From contig NW_023503493.1 of the NCBI RefSeq assembly GCF_014529535.1, positions 18,012,001 through 18,076,000 of the forward strand: a stretch of 64,000 nt of DNA, written 5' to 3'. Numbering within the stretch: the first letter of the stretch is position 1; each line of letters opens with the position of its first letter. The position numbers were made by a program, and so were the translations under genes. This document shows, piece by piece, positions 21,480 to 32,603 of the stretch. This DNA is from Bradysia coprophila. Lineage: Eukaryota; Arthropoda; Insecta; Diptera; Sciaridae. The notes under the pieces were generated by a model, which was not told the origin of the DNA, ran no database searches, and saw nothing but the letters and a program-made list of their open reading frames with translations.

Positions 21480-21885
21480 GAAACCACAACAACACTAACA
21501 AAGAAATTACTCTAGAACCATTTCAACAACAAAGCACGTACACTTGATCGCGCCCAAAAAAATATTTATGAAAATCCATTCGAACATCCGTCGATTTCAG
21601 TCTTCAACCGCAAAATAGTATATTTCGTTACGAGTGATGAAAAGTTGAATTTTTCGGTAATAGTCTAATAGTCGTAAGCTAGTGGAGCCGAGTAGGACAA
21701 GGTTACGAAGTGTATCGAAAAATGCAGCTTCTATCACGAGTCACAAACGACGATTTTTGCGCTTGAAAACTGAAATGAAACGAAACCACAACAACGTTAA
21801 CAAAAAGAAATCACTCTACAGCCATTTCAACAACAAAGCATCACACTAGGTCGCGTCCGAAAGAATTTATATGAAAATCCATTTT
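21480..21885. repeat. Direct duplication, about 100 bp repeated 300 bp apart
   Basis: CGAAACCACAACAAC...CATTTCAACAACAAAGCA...ATGAAAATCCATT at 21480-21580 recurs at about 21780-21885. TTACGAGTGATGAAAAGTTG at 21621-21640 also resembles 20934-20952, just left of the preceding hairpin, so the hairpin and this duplication belong to one repeat array. Confidence 0.7.
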
Positions 21886-22029
21886 CGGCAGGATAGAGCG
21901 ACCGAGAAAGTACTTTCTTGGCCGCAAATTGAAAGAATTGAAACTTTTCGATCGTAGTTTGCGTGTCGAAATCCGTCGAATTTCAGTATTCATTCAACGT
22001 CTTCAAGCGCAAAATAGTATGTTACATAC

Positions 22030-25000
22030 CAAGGATCAAAAAGGTGTGTTTTAGACCCAGGTGGTGAAAACGTCCAGGGATGGAGCGACGCGAAGCGGAC
22101 AACAATTTTTCTTTAGCTGAATTTAGTACTTTTGTAGTTTTCACTATAAACTAGTAGTGCGGGACAGGCTCTATTGTCAAGGCTTGAAACACATTGACAA
22201 TTTTCAATTGCTGATATTGACAATAATACTGCGTTTTCCATCGTTTTGCATGTGTTGATTACAATGGAAACGCACTACAGCTGTCGATCTCAGGAATGTG
22301 CAGAATTTTTGATGTGTTTTCCACTTTAAACAATAAAATATTCTATCAATTTTGTTTCAAAAAGACTCTGCCAACAAAAAAATCGAGTAAAATAACTTTC
22401 GTTCAAATTATTGAATTTTTGAATAAACTATCGACTGGGTCGTTTAAACGAACGCAATGTCCGTTAACGAACTTCTTTTTTGTTTTGGCATTGCTTTATT
22501 TCTAGAGTAGAGAAATTATTTTAGCGCATGTCATTAAAGGAATTCATTCTTTCTGCATTTCTTCTGAATAAAAAAAATGGACCCGTCGGCTATAACGTTC
22601 AAAATTTACAAATTGCCACTGAAATGTTTGAAATAATCCCACGCATAAACTTAAGCCTGTTCAACAGATGTCAGCCATTTTTTTTACAATTGATGCGTAG
22701 AACAGTTAAATCTGCGGGTACATACAAAGCTGTCACAATAAGAATGAAGTGCGCCAGATGAAGTTGATTTTGTTTGTTTACTACTAACGTTCAGCATGTA
22801 ATTTTCCACAAATTTTAATTTTAATGTTGTTTATGTGCTTTCAATAAAACGTAGTTCGTGAAAATATTGTTTTTGAACCTCATATTTATGTTTAAATGTT
22901 AAAATATTCCGGTCATCAATTCACTTATCGAGGTATTTTGTGATGTTTCTTTTGTAGGTTAAGAATGGTGACTTAATTGCAATTTTACATTTTCTATAAA
23001 TTCACGACCAAATGGGATTTCTGTTGAGCTATCGTTTCCAAAACCGACTAGTTAAGTGATCTGTATATTGTGGCAAGAAAAAAAGTTGATTTTCCCTCTG
23101 AAATCAATGAAGACTGTCGAATTCGTGTTTGACGGAATGCAGTCCCATTTTTATGCAATTATTGTCTCTAAACCAATATTTGCATAATTGTCGACGTTTT
23201 TGTGATGCTAGTGGATTGATAAATGATAAAAGTGTGAAAAAATCGAAATTTATGGGCAAAAAATAGCATCAGTTTGTAATGTCCCAGAATGATGCTTACG
23301 TATCAAAAAAATTGGCGCGATGAGTTCTTGAAAATGTCAAAAAAAGAAAAAACCTACTCAGTAGAGCCGGGTGTTGCTCTGTGAATTTTGTAAAGTGTTT
23401 CCAATTTATTACATTACAAGCTTAGTGACCAGTAATAATTGCATTAATTGGCTCAACTAACAGAAGTAAAATAAATCCAATCAAATTAAGGACAGCCGAT
23501 TCGATTCGAATCAAAGACTTCCACAGTGTTTTATAATCCACACCATTTAAGTCAAGTTTTTTTTTTTAATCCAAGCTGGTCTGCAATAAGGTGATGTTAC
23601 TAATTAATCTGCCTTCTAGAACTAAACATGAAATTCTGTGACCTCTTCTGCAAATTTCATAATCATTTTGCCCCATTTACGGGTCAGTGAAAAAAATGTG
23701 CTACCACCCAAGAGTTTCTGGTTACTTCACTCCCCATTGTCTTACTTCATTCCAAGAAGTAAACAGTGAAATCGATTCAGTCATATGTTCTGCTCCTGTC
23801 CGATTTCAATGTCACCAATTGTTTAAACATCACAATTAAATAGCTGCTCGATTTTTTTTTTAATTCGCCTGATAAAAAGTGGTGTATTTCGGTGATTTAA
23901 AAATGGCTGCCGAAAGAATTTACGTAAATTTGGTTATAAGCTTTTTCAGTTTACATAAGTTATTCTGATTTAAATGCACTTTTCGACGCGGTGGGTACAT
24001 TTTCGATTGTCAGCAAATTATTCCAATAAAACGTTTTTTTCGGTCATTGTAACACATTCAGTATACTGGATGTTGAAATTTTTATTCCAGCTCATTGTGT
24101 GTATGAGAATTTCGTGTACATGTACCGGTATTTATCAGTTTTTTTGCTTGAATGACGTGCATAGGATTCTATAAGACTCAATCAAATTAGGGCTTTAACC
24201 GGAAATGTATTAAGATGTAAATGAGAAGTTGTACCGAAACTTGTATTGCTGTTTACAGCTGATACTTTTGAAGAACCAATTAATAATCTTCATAAAACTG
24301 CTTGAGTACTGATACGGAAGGCACATGACGAGATATTCGGCGACTGGGAATCCGGAATCGTCAGCTTTTTAAGGAACTACTTTTAGCAATTGAATTTCCA
24401 CTGTCAATCAAACCGTCCATATAAGTTGATTACGTCTAAACCACCAACAGCAAAGATTCGACTAACGAAATGTTTTCCTACAAGGAAATTCCTAGTGTAA
24501 GAACTGATTACTCTTCCGTAGTCTAAGATTTCAATGAACTGTCACCTGGTATCAAAGTAAAAATTATCAATTCACAATTTAGTGGCTATCAATGGACAAT
24601 GACTTCATTACCTATTTGGTATGGTGGGCAATGGGCATGGTATCCGCAAAATAGCAGATATCTCAGTCTTTGAACTCGTCAATATGTACTCGATTGTAGA
24701 TGAGTCAGTCATATCGAATTATACACTTTATTCTAGTAGTGGTCATCAATAAATGAATGGAGACACCAAATAACATTAAATTACAGAGAGAATGGGACAA
24801 TGACCGAATCATCAATTCGTTGTCAATGGATCATGAGATAGCCAGATATAACGCGTCAACAGTTAAAGAATCAAATGCATGTTTAACGGTTCTTCCATAT
24901 AAATTCATTGCTGGACGACGTGGGGTAATCCGGCACACCATACAAACTGATGGTGTGCCAGATTCACGTTTAAGGGGCGAATATGGCACAGTCGTGACTT

Positions 25001-26575
25001 TATGTTAATGTAGTAAAAGGGCGCATACTATGATCGCGTGTGCCAGATTCCCCGATGCCTTGTTGGACAACATCACATTTCAAATATCGACTGGGATGCG
25101 ACATATGTATTACACACAAATATATCTGTGGTACTCATGTAGATGAAAGTAACATACCAGGGCTTAGCTGCAAGAAACATATTACCCGGTTCCCATGTCA
25201 CAGTGAAATCAATGACAAATGAAAACTCTGCCATTAAGTGACTATTCAAAACCAGTAGAACCACCAGAACAAATGTTTCTCGCCCTACAGTAATTTAACG
25301 ATATAACGAGAGAAAAACTAGGTGAGCAAAATCTGTCCTAACTACTTCCATTAGCGTCTATAAGCGTACTATTTCCTTCTATTGGTCACCAATAGCAAAT
25401 AGCACCTGTCCCAGTATTTGCTCGCCTAGTTTCTTCCTCGCGACACGACATATGTTTCAAATTGTAGACCTATGTGAGACATAATCGACGTTTTCATCAA
25501 CAAATTATCTTTATTTGTATGGATTTCCCTCAGCTACTATAGACACATCGACACATTGATAGACATAGTTGATATGCTGGCAGATTTATGTTTTAAAAAA
25601 ATGGACATAACTAGCAGGTCACAATTTGACTTTCAGTTGTTCGAATTCTATTGAACTTTAACTTCCACTTAACGTATTTCTCGCACATCATTACATTTGC
25701 CCTACTTACGTCACTGGTTGTGTTCTGTTAGATTAATCAACTGTTTTGTAAAATTTTGTTTTTTTGCGGCAAATTCACGCGGGTTCAATGAATTGTTTTT
25801 CTAAACGTTCTTGAATATAGTAACAGCGTGAGATATCTGGATACGTGTACTTGTACTATAAAGAAGCTACAATAAAATTTTATGGATGTAATTGAACCTT
25901 TTGAAATCATACTACAGGTCCCGTTCTAGACAACAGACATGCTAAAAATTTTACTTAAGGGTCATTTAGGATGATGAAATGTATTTTTCGATAGACAGCT
26001 TGATTCTGAATTTGTTCAAAACTTAAGTCAAGGCAAATTATTACTTTTTGTGGGCTTTGTTTGTTTCCATCGTTTTATTCGTTCCACGTTCCACATGCAT
26101 TCCATCAGCTTTTACAGTAGAGTCTCTCTTTCTCCATTTCTTCCATTCAATAACAGTGAGTGTGAGTACGAGTGAGTGCAACGACTCTTTTTAACTTTTC
26201 TTTATGAAAGCATAGAAGACGATATGAAACCACGGTGGGGTTGAACAAAAGTTAAAAAGAGTCGCGACACCACTTCTGATTTTTTTCATGTTCTTATTGA
26301 TGGACTCAAGTACTATAAGGAACCACATCCAGTTCGCGAATCCATCCAGCCGTTTCGGAGAGCCGGCACTCATGGCCGTGCGGGACCGACGAGTCAATTT
26401 GAATACAGATTGTTATCGCAACGGATAGAGGGACTAATTCTAAGCTGAATTGTACAATATTTGAAAAAAAATTATTTTCACCATCCTCGGCAAAACTTGG
26501 ACTCATCTGTAATACACAGATTGATCCTGTCTGCAACAAAACAATAATGCCTGATCATCCTGCAGTCTAAGCTTT
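22030..26575. other. Intergenic stretch upstream of Cyclin E, no gene seen
   Basis: I saw no exon chain on either strand. Weak inverted repeats lie near 22160-22290 (related to the 29.5 and 38.2 kb elements), 24930-24960 (GCACACCAT...ATGGTGTGC) and 25311-25440 (GAAAAACTAGGTGAGCAAA paired with TTTGCTCGCCTAGTTTCTTC). It may hold Cyclin E control DNA; Cyclin E has long upstream regulatory regions in Drosophila. Confidence 0.45.
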
Positions 26576-26955
26576 ACAGCTACTTCGTGTCCTTTGTTCT
26601 TGAATGATTTTTTCGTGTTAATAGACAACAGGTGAGCGTCGAAGAAGTCAAATATGACTGATTTTGGTGTAGGTGTCACTATTGGGCTTATGCGGGAATT
26701 CTGATTTCTTCCAAAAGTCAAAAAGTTTCTAGGTTTTGGTTGTTAAATCTTTTTTAGTGAGCCAATAATGATTTAGCAACCGTTTTAAATACAATAGCTT
26801 CAATAATAATTGAATTTTAGAAGAAATCAGAATTCCCGCATAAGCCCAATAGTGACACCTACACCAAAATCAGTCATATTTGACTTCTTCGACGCTCACC
26901 TGTTGTCTATTAACACGAAAAAATCATTCAAGAACAAAGGACACGAAGTAGCTGT
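26576..26955. repeat. Perfect inverted repeat, 136-bp arms, 108-bp loop (candidate hairpin RNA)
   Basis: The left arm 26576-26711 and right arm 26820-26955 are exact reverse complements as far as I can read, running from CTGATTTCTTC to GAAGAAATCAG at the inner ends. Both arms are open in one frame and read RNQNSRISPIV...KNKGHEVAV. Unlike the other hairpins in the window, the arms show no divergence and no MITE-like ends. The left-arm frame continues outward on the minus strand for another 60 bases past the arm. Confidence 0.85.
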
Positions 26956-27875
26956 GTTACAATTTCGAAATTTAAGATTCGTTCGTAAATTTCGTCGTAG
27001 AGCGACCTCGCTACAAAAAATCTAACAAAAACGGTACGCGTCGCGACCGATGAGTATCATGCTTGGTATTGTTACAAAGCTTAAGCTTCGGGCTAAGCAA
27101 CTGTACATATTTTGATTAAAAAAAGTACGTTGGAAGCGTTCCAGCAGTGTTCAAAGTTCGCCGATGGTAGCAAAAAAAAAGATGGTCGAAAATGGGCCAT
27201 TATAGACAACATCTAAAAAATCAGTTACTCGTGGTGGATAGGGCTTGTAACCCTCTATCTATATCAACAATCCGAAACTTCCACGGTTGCTTCCTTTCGA
27301 AGATATCGTCGATTGAAAATCGTGATTTTTCGACTACTTGGGGCTACAGCTGCCCAACCAGATGTTCCAAGGTGAATTTTTTTTAATAAAAAGTCTTAGA
27401 ATTAGTCCTGCTACCGATCCCAATATAAGTCACAACTAACCGCTACTCTACAGGCCGTGGACGACACAGCTGCTGGTTCTCAGAAACGGCCCAGCCGATC
27501 GGTTTGATTTTTTCCTGAGTGATGTTCTTGTCCATCACTGATTAATAATATGAAAAAAAATTATTGGTGGTCGGCGTTCCCTATTTAATCTCGTTTCAAA
27601 CCAACCGTGAGTCATCACTAATTGTCCTCCATATGTTGTTAAAACTCAGGTGCTTCTTCGTCAAAAGTTTCGTTGGCAATCAATCCTAATTTTCACTTAA
27701 TCGTTGTCTTTCACCAAAATTGACAGAATATATCGTTTGACATGTGGGTGAGACCATGTAGATATACTTAGAAGCCATTTTAAAAAAACGTTCAATTTTC
27801 GGCTAGTTCCTTAACTTTTCTCTTCTCTTTTTAAATTACAGCAAGAGTTTGGGTTGCTTCCACTGAAACTACAGA
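26956..27875. other. Upstream flank and first recognised exon leader of Cyclin E
   Basis: An acceptor (TTAAATTACAG) ends at 27841, so the exon carrying the start codon begins at 27842 and has at least 34 nt of 5' UTR. An earlier non-coding exon must exist but I could not place it. Confidence 0.45.
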
Positions 27876-30800
27876 ATGGACATCCTCAGGTAATTGAAAC
27901 TGTTTTTACTTTTTTTTTGTAATTGAAATCATTCAGTGTGATTAATCGTTCCACGAATTCAGCAATGGCCGAAATAAATCACAGTTCGCCAGCAACAAAA
28001 GGAAACGCAAGTCCACATCAACAGAAGTAAATCTTAAAACGAAAATTTCTTGTCCTCCACTCTGACCAAACACACAATCCATCTTTTCAGAGCTCCGATC
28101 TCAGTAAACCGTCAAAAAGAGCTTACATCGAGGACTACAGTTCCGATTCCATTTCGTCTGCAGATCATTATTCATCATCACCAATAGCTACGCCACCATC
28201 CATCAGTAATATATTAAGTCCGGACACAACATCGAAAGACGATCCTGACATTACATCACGTGTGAATAATCCTCCGTACGAGACCAATGTGTCATGTTTT
28301 GTTACGCCCCTGTCCGATTTGCGTTTGTGTCCGTTGCCGGCGTTAGCTTGGGGGGAATCGAAAGATATTTGGAAGTTAATGTGCAGGAAGGACGAAATGG
28401 CATCGCTGGAAAGAAATCCTGATATGCTGGCCTATCATCCGGGATTACAATCTCGCATGAGAGCTATATTATTAGACTGGTTAATCGAAGTTTGTGATGT
28501 GTACAAATTGCACCGTGAAACTTACTATTTGGCTGTTGACTATTTGGATCGATTTCTGTCAGCCAAAAATGAGAGTTCAAAAACTCCGAAAACGCGCTTG
28601 CAACTAATCGGCATCACATGCCTATTTGTTGCGGCTAAAGTAGAGGAAATATATCCGCCAAAAATTGGCGAATTCGCTTATGTTACGGATGGTGCTTGCG
28701 AAGAGGAAGACATCATCTATCAAGAACAGATACTTTTAAGTACATTGGGATGGAAAACCAGTGCGGTTACTATAATCGGCTGGTTAAGCGTTTACATGCA
28801 GTTGTATGTTAGCAATCGGACACCGAAAACTTTAAATAAAAATTCTAAACAAAATGAAAATGTCAAAGATGATGAAGCGTTTCTGTATCCGCAATTTTCT
28901 GGATTCGAATTTGTACGAGCCACACAGTTGTTAGATCTGTGTACATTAGATGTTGAAATGGCCAGCTTTTCGTATTCAATACTTGCAGCATCAGCGATTG
29001 CGCATACTCTGAATAAGTAAGGCGACATGAATACCAATTTAAGTTGAATTTAAGCTAAATAAAAACGTTTCCTCTTTTTGCTGTCCCATCCAGATCTATT
29101 GCACTGAAGGTGTCCGGTTTCGAGTGGAATATTATTGAGCCATGCTTTCGATGGATGCAGCCATTTTATGATGTGATTAGCGAATCATCGGAAATACTGT
29201 TGTTGGAAAAGAACGAACAAGTAAATTCTACGTCAGATTCTCATAATATATGTCCAAACATGACCACAGACGATTCGCACATAATTCAAACACACAACAC
29301 ATCATTAGACATGCTGGTGAGTTGCACCTTTAAGTATATTTATCGTTCTGAAATTGTGGTTTGAGAGACTTACAACGTAAGTGTTATTATGATAAATAAT
29401 ACTTTTGATTGAACGATTCATCTACGAGCGGCCTGTTTGTCTAGAGTTCTTCGTTGCTGCTTGCATTCAATGTCAATTCTAAGTTTTCGCTATGATGACA
29501 ACGATTTGAAGGTCGAGGCTCGAAGAAAACTGTAGTCGGCAATCTAAGGCCGAAAATACACGAGCGATGGGATCGACAATTATGCTACGTTGCGTTTCCC
29601 ATTGTAATAAGATATTTACCACAGGTCATGGAAAATGCGTAGTATAATTGTCGATCCCATCAACGCGTGTGTTGCTCCTGTGTTATCGGCCTAAGCTAAG
29701 CGATGTTAAAGCTAGCAGTTCTAAATGAATGACTGACTTTCAATATCCTATCCTATCTGTATGTCCCGAAATTGGAGATAAAATCAATTGACAAAACCAG
29801 ATTTGTTTTATAATTTCACAAGTCGCAAAACTTACCGCCAGTTCTCGAATGACATGTAAATTGAACAGCGCTCTTTATAAGCGCAAGTCTAACGTCATAT
29901 TACGATTCAATCTGTTACTTCCTTTGTTTCCAGTATCGCTTACCCTAATTTGGTGAGAGTAGCTAGCACAATTTGTAAGGTGTTTCTATTCACGCTAAAT
30001 AAGGCAGCGAATAAACTCTTTTCTTTAGTTTGTACTGTAAGTTTCCCTATATATGAGAGAACACTGTAGCCTGGTCTCATCATTTACTTTCGTCGTAATC
30101 GTCGGGAGTTCAATAAATAAAAACCCAGACTAGTTTCTCGTATCAACATTTAACAATCAATCTCAATGCGATTTGAATCTTTAGCAACAAACAATATTGC
30201 GACAAAAGATAGAGTCTGTTGAATCTGACCTTACAAACAGCACCGCTTTGGGGCGCCATCGGGCAATTGGAAAAATAGGCGCCAATTTATTAAGTTAAAT
30301 ATTTTTAAAGGATGTCGGGCGCCATTTTCTTCTGCTTTACTTCGGGCGCCACGGGCGCGTGTGCAAATTATGTTTTCTGCCCGGTATCCGAGTCAAGATT
30401 TCCCGGATTTCCCGGTATCCAAAAATGTAAAAGTGACTTCCCACTACATACATTTCCCGCTGGTTTGTGCAGCTATAATTCGATTTCCCGGTATCCTAAA
30501 AAAAAAATTCAGAAATTTCCCGGTATCCTGGATACCACGGATACACATAATTTGCACACGCGGCCACGGGCATTTGCCCATATGGAAAAGGCGACACTGC
30601 TTACATAGTTCATAGCGTTTGCATTATGTGGACTTGACTACGAAGGATTCGATCGTACCAGATTGATTTTCCTTTAAATTTGGCTTCTCTTCGAGGGATT
30701 CTTTTGAAAAACGACCTGCCGAAATCGGACCCATTTTCCAGTGGACTTTTTTTTTATATGTGCCTCAATAGGTATTGGTCCCTAGAAGCCAAAAATATAT

Positions 30801-31376
30801 TTTTTTAAATTCATCGATGCTTGTGTGGATAGCGACAGCTGATCGAAAACCGAAAACATGCACTTTTCATCTGGAAATTTCTCCTGCTACACGAAACGTA
30901 CAAGGTCGTGTGAGGTGTCATTAGAAAGGTAATTGCATGTCCTCTCGGGGCAAATAGTCGACCATGGGGGGTAAAATGCAACCATGAGGAGTTACGAGCA
31001 GTTGAAAGTATTGGTAAAAGTTTGATTATTTCGGCGAACTTCTGACGGTTCCTGTGCATTCGAAAAGCAACAAAAACATCAAAAAAACTGTTTTCCCTAA
31101 TTATTACTGGTCTTGATTACTCCCTCCATTAACAGCAGCGTTATGTTACAGTGATCTAAAGCGTTTTCTTCCTCTTTTTCTTTCCAGGATAAGGTCATAG
31201 AATTTAAGCAAAAGTATGAATTGACGTACGAAAAAACCGTTAGACAAGAGGCATCACCCGCGCAATTACCCGTTCTTACATGTCCGGAAGGTTTGCTGAC
31301 ACCGCCGGCAACAATTCGAAAGTCCAGTGAGAACACCGAACCCAGCACCACACAACCGAAAATACTGTATCAGTAA
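27876..31376 (+). CDS. CycE: Cyclin E (G1/S cyclin)
   Basis: Regulatory subunit of CDK2 that drives S-phase entry. Exons 27876-27889, 27963-28026, 28091-29016, 29094-29316 and 31188-31376 give 471 residues. The ATG at 27876 has an in-frame TGA upstream in the same exon. A KRKRK stretch (about residues 17-21) is a likely nuclear signal. The cyclin box starts near residue 113 and includes MRAILLDWLIEV (149-160), KLHRETYYLAVDYLDRFLS and YPPKIGEFAYVTDGAC (from 214), nearly identical to fly Cyclin E; FSGFEFVRATQLLDLCTLDV follows. The tail has GLLTPP (444-449), the Fbw7/Archipelago phosphodegron, with Thr451 at +4. The 1.87 kb last intron holds two repeat insertions. It is convergent with the B17 gene. 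AATAAA at 31701. Confidence 0.97.
29544..29696. repeat. Inverted-repeat element in the Cyclin E last intron (153 bp)
   Basis: TAAGGCCGA and CGATGGGATCGACAATTAT at the left are mirrored by ATAATTGTCGATCCCATC and TCGGCCTAA at the right. The core TGCGTTTCCCATTGT resembles the elements at 38231-38340 and about 22230, so it is probably a dispersed MITE family. Confidence 0.65.
30356..30562. mobile_element. MITE, copy 2 of the CGCGTGTG family, with 8-bp target-site duplication
   Basis: A 207-bp element in the Cyclin E last intron. It begins CGCGTGTGCAAATT and ends AATTTGCACACGCG. GCCACGGG flanks both sides exactly (30348-30355 and 30563-30570). Internal CCCGGTATCC blocks match copy 1 (1056-1237) in the opposite orientation, and CCCGGTATCCTGGATACC near one end is shared. 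Two independent 8-bp duplications fix the element's boundaries. Confidence 0.93.
30694..31116. mobile_element. Solo arm of the GAGGGATTC foldback family (element D)
   Basis: It begins GAGGGATTCTTTTGAAAAAC and follows the left arm of element B, with GGTAATTGCATGTCC, GAGTTACGAGCAGTTGAAAG and GCATTCGAAAAGCAACAAAA, then stops near 31116. No right arm follows, so this is half an element, in the last Cyclin E intron, about 70 bp from the final exon. Confidence 0.75.
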
Positions 31377-31700
31377 CTTATTTATTTAAACAAACAAAAA
31401 ACCAATAGAAAGAAAGGAGATGTGTACGGAAGCGCTTGATGGAAGTATACGGTGTGTGTGAAGTTAGGACTGTAAGAAGGAAAAATTGAAATTTTCCCTT
31501 TTTTCCCTTTCATCGTGAAGTGAGTCTAGCTAAAATTACAATTAAAAAACAAAAGAATCAACTTAAACAATCAACTACTGCAATTCTTGATGGAAATTGA
31601 ATTCATTTCCTTTTTACTTTTTATTCTTGTAAACGGAAAATTGTAAACACTTTTTGGAAGAATGACATTTCATTCAAGTAATGTACCTTAAAACCAATAG

Positions 31701-31706
31701 AATAAA
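31701..31706 (+). terminator. Cyclin E poly(A) signal
   Basis: AATAAA 325 nt past the Cyclin E stop. An alternative lies near 31799. TTTATT at 31882-31887 serves as AATAAA for the convergent B17 gene, so the two 3' ends are under 200 bp apart. Confidence 0.6.
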
Positions 31707-31908
31707 TTAATTTTTTTAGGATCTTATATATCTTTGGAGAAGTGAGGATTATCCATCACTTCGGTGTGCACTTTTTTTTAAAGAAAAATATTTTGGAAAA
31801 ATAAAAGACAAAAACGTTTTTAATCTCCAAATACTAACCGATTGTTGTGTTTATTTTCATCATAATTCGCTCCATTCGTTTTTATTTACAACAACAACAA
31901 CAAAAACA

Positions 31909-32603
31909 TTAAATGGGAGCCTGTTTGAAACCTCTTACTGCATAGTCGGACGCTACTTTATTTGTAGTCATTGGATAGCCTGGATCTCCTTTATTGACGG
32001 CTTTCCTCGAAGATAAGACACGCCAGCCACCCTTTCTCGTCCAATCCTAACATGAATAAAAAAGAATGAACACCTGGCCAAACAGTTTGTCCATACTATC
32101 AGTCGACGGACTCTCGACTACTTACATTCGCATTATATTTGAAGTAGTATGCAGTTGCATAGATCGATGCGGCAACCATTACAAATTTTCCAGCCCAAAA
32201 ACGAACCGCAAAAGCTTTCGATTTACCCTTAAAATAAGCACACAAAAAATTGAATCAGTCACTACGCGGACAATGAGCGATGTCGGACACAGTTACTTGT
32301 TTGTTATTATGTAACATTCAGTGAACTGGATGTTTATGCACAGAATATAAGTCAACCTACCAACACAGGGGCCAACATTGATTCGACTTGGTTCAACGGA
32401 GCTTTATAGAATCGTCGGATGGGATTCAATCTATACAGCTCGGGAATATGCACCGGTTCATGTGGTGCTAGACGTTGATCCTTCAACCATTGAGCTCTCC
32501 AGGCTCGTTCTTCAGCCGACATACCAAGTAAACGCTCGCGTTCACTGACCATACGGCCGGCTATAGCCATGGGCGTTACGCCCCCCGTTTGGGATTCAGT
32601 CAT
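31909..32603 (-). CDS. ND-B17: NADH dehydrogenase 1 beta subcomplex subunit 6 (complex I B17)
   Basis: Accessory subunit of the membrane arm of mitochondrial complex I. Exons 32361-32603, 32126-32227 and 31909-32046 give 160 residues, close to the fly length. Recognisable parts are PMAIAGRMVSERERLLGMS, ERAWRAQWLKDQ, NPIRRFYKAPL, one membrane segment in exon 2 (about residues 90-108, ending YYFKYN) and the DWTRKGGWRVLSSRKAV tail. The start was set at MTESQTGG; the frame stays open upstream to 32741, but that extension does not look conserved. The gene is convergent with Cyclin E, about 530 bp between stops, as I recall for the Drosophila orthologues. Confidence 0.93.

Noticed and set aside
28792-29037. 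Antisense frame over Cyclin E
   Set aside because: Shadow of the cyclin-box exon.
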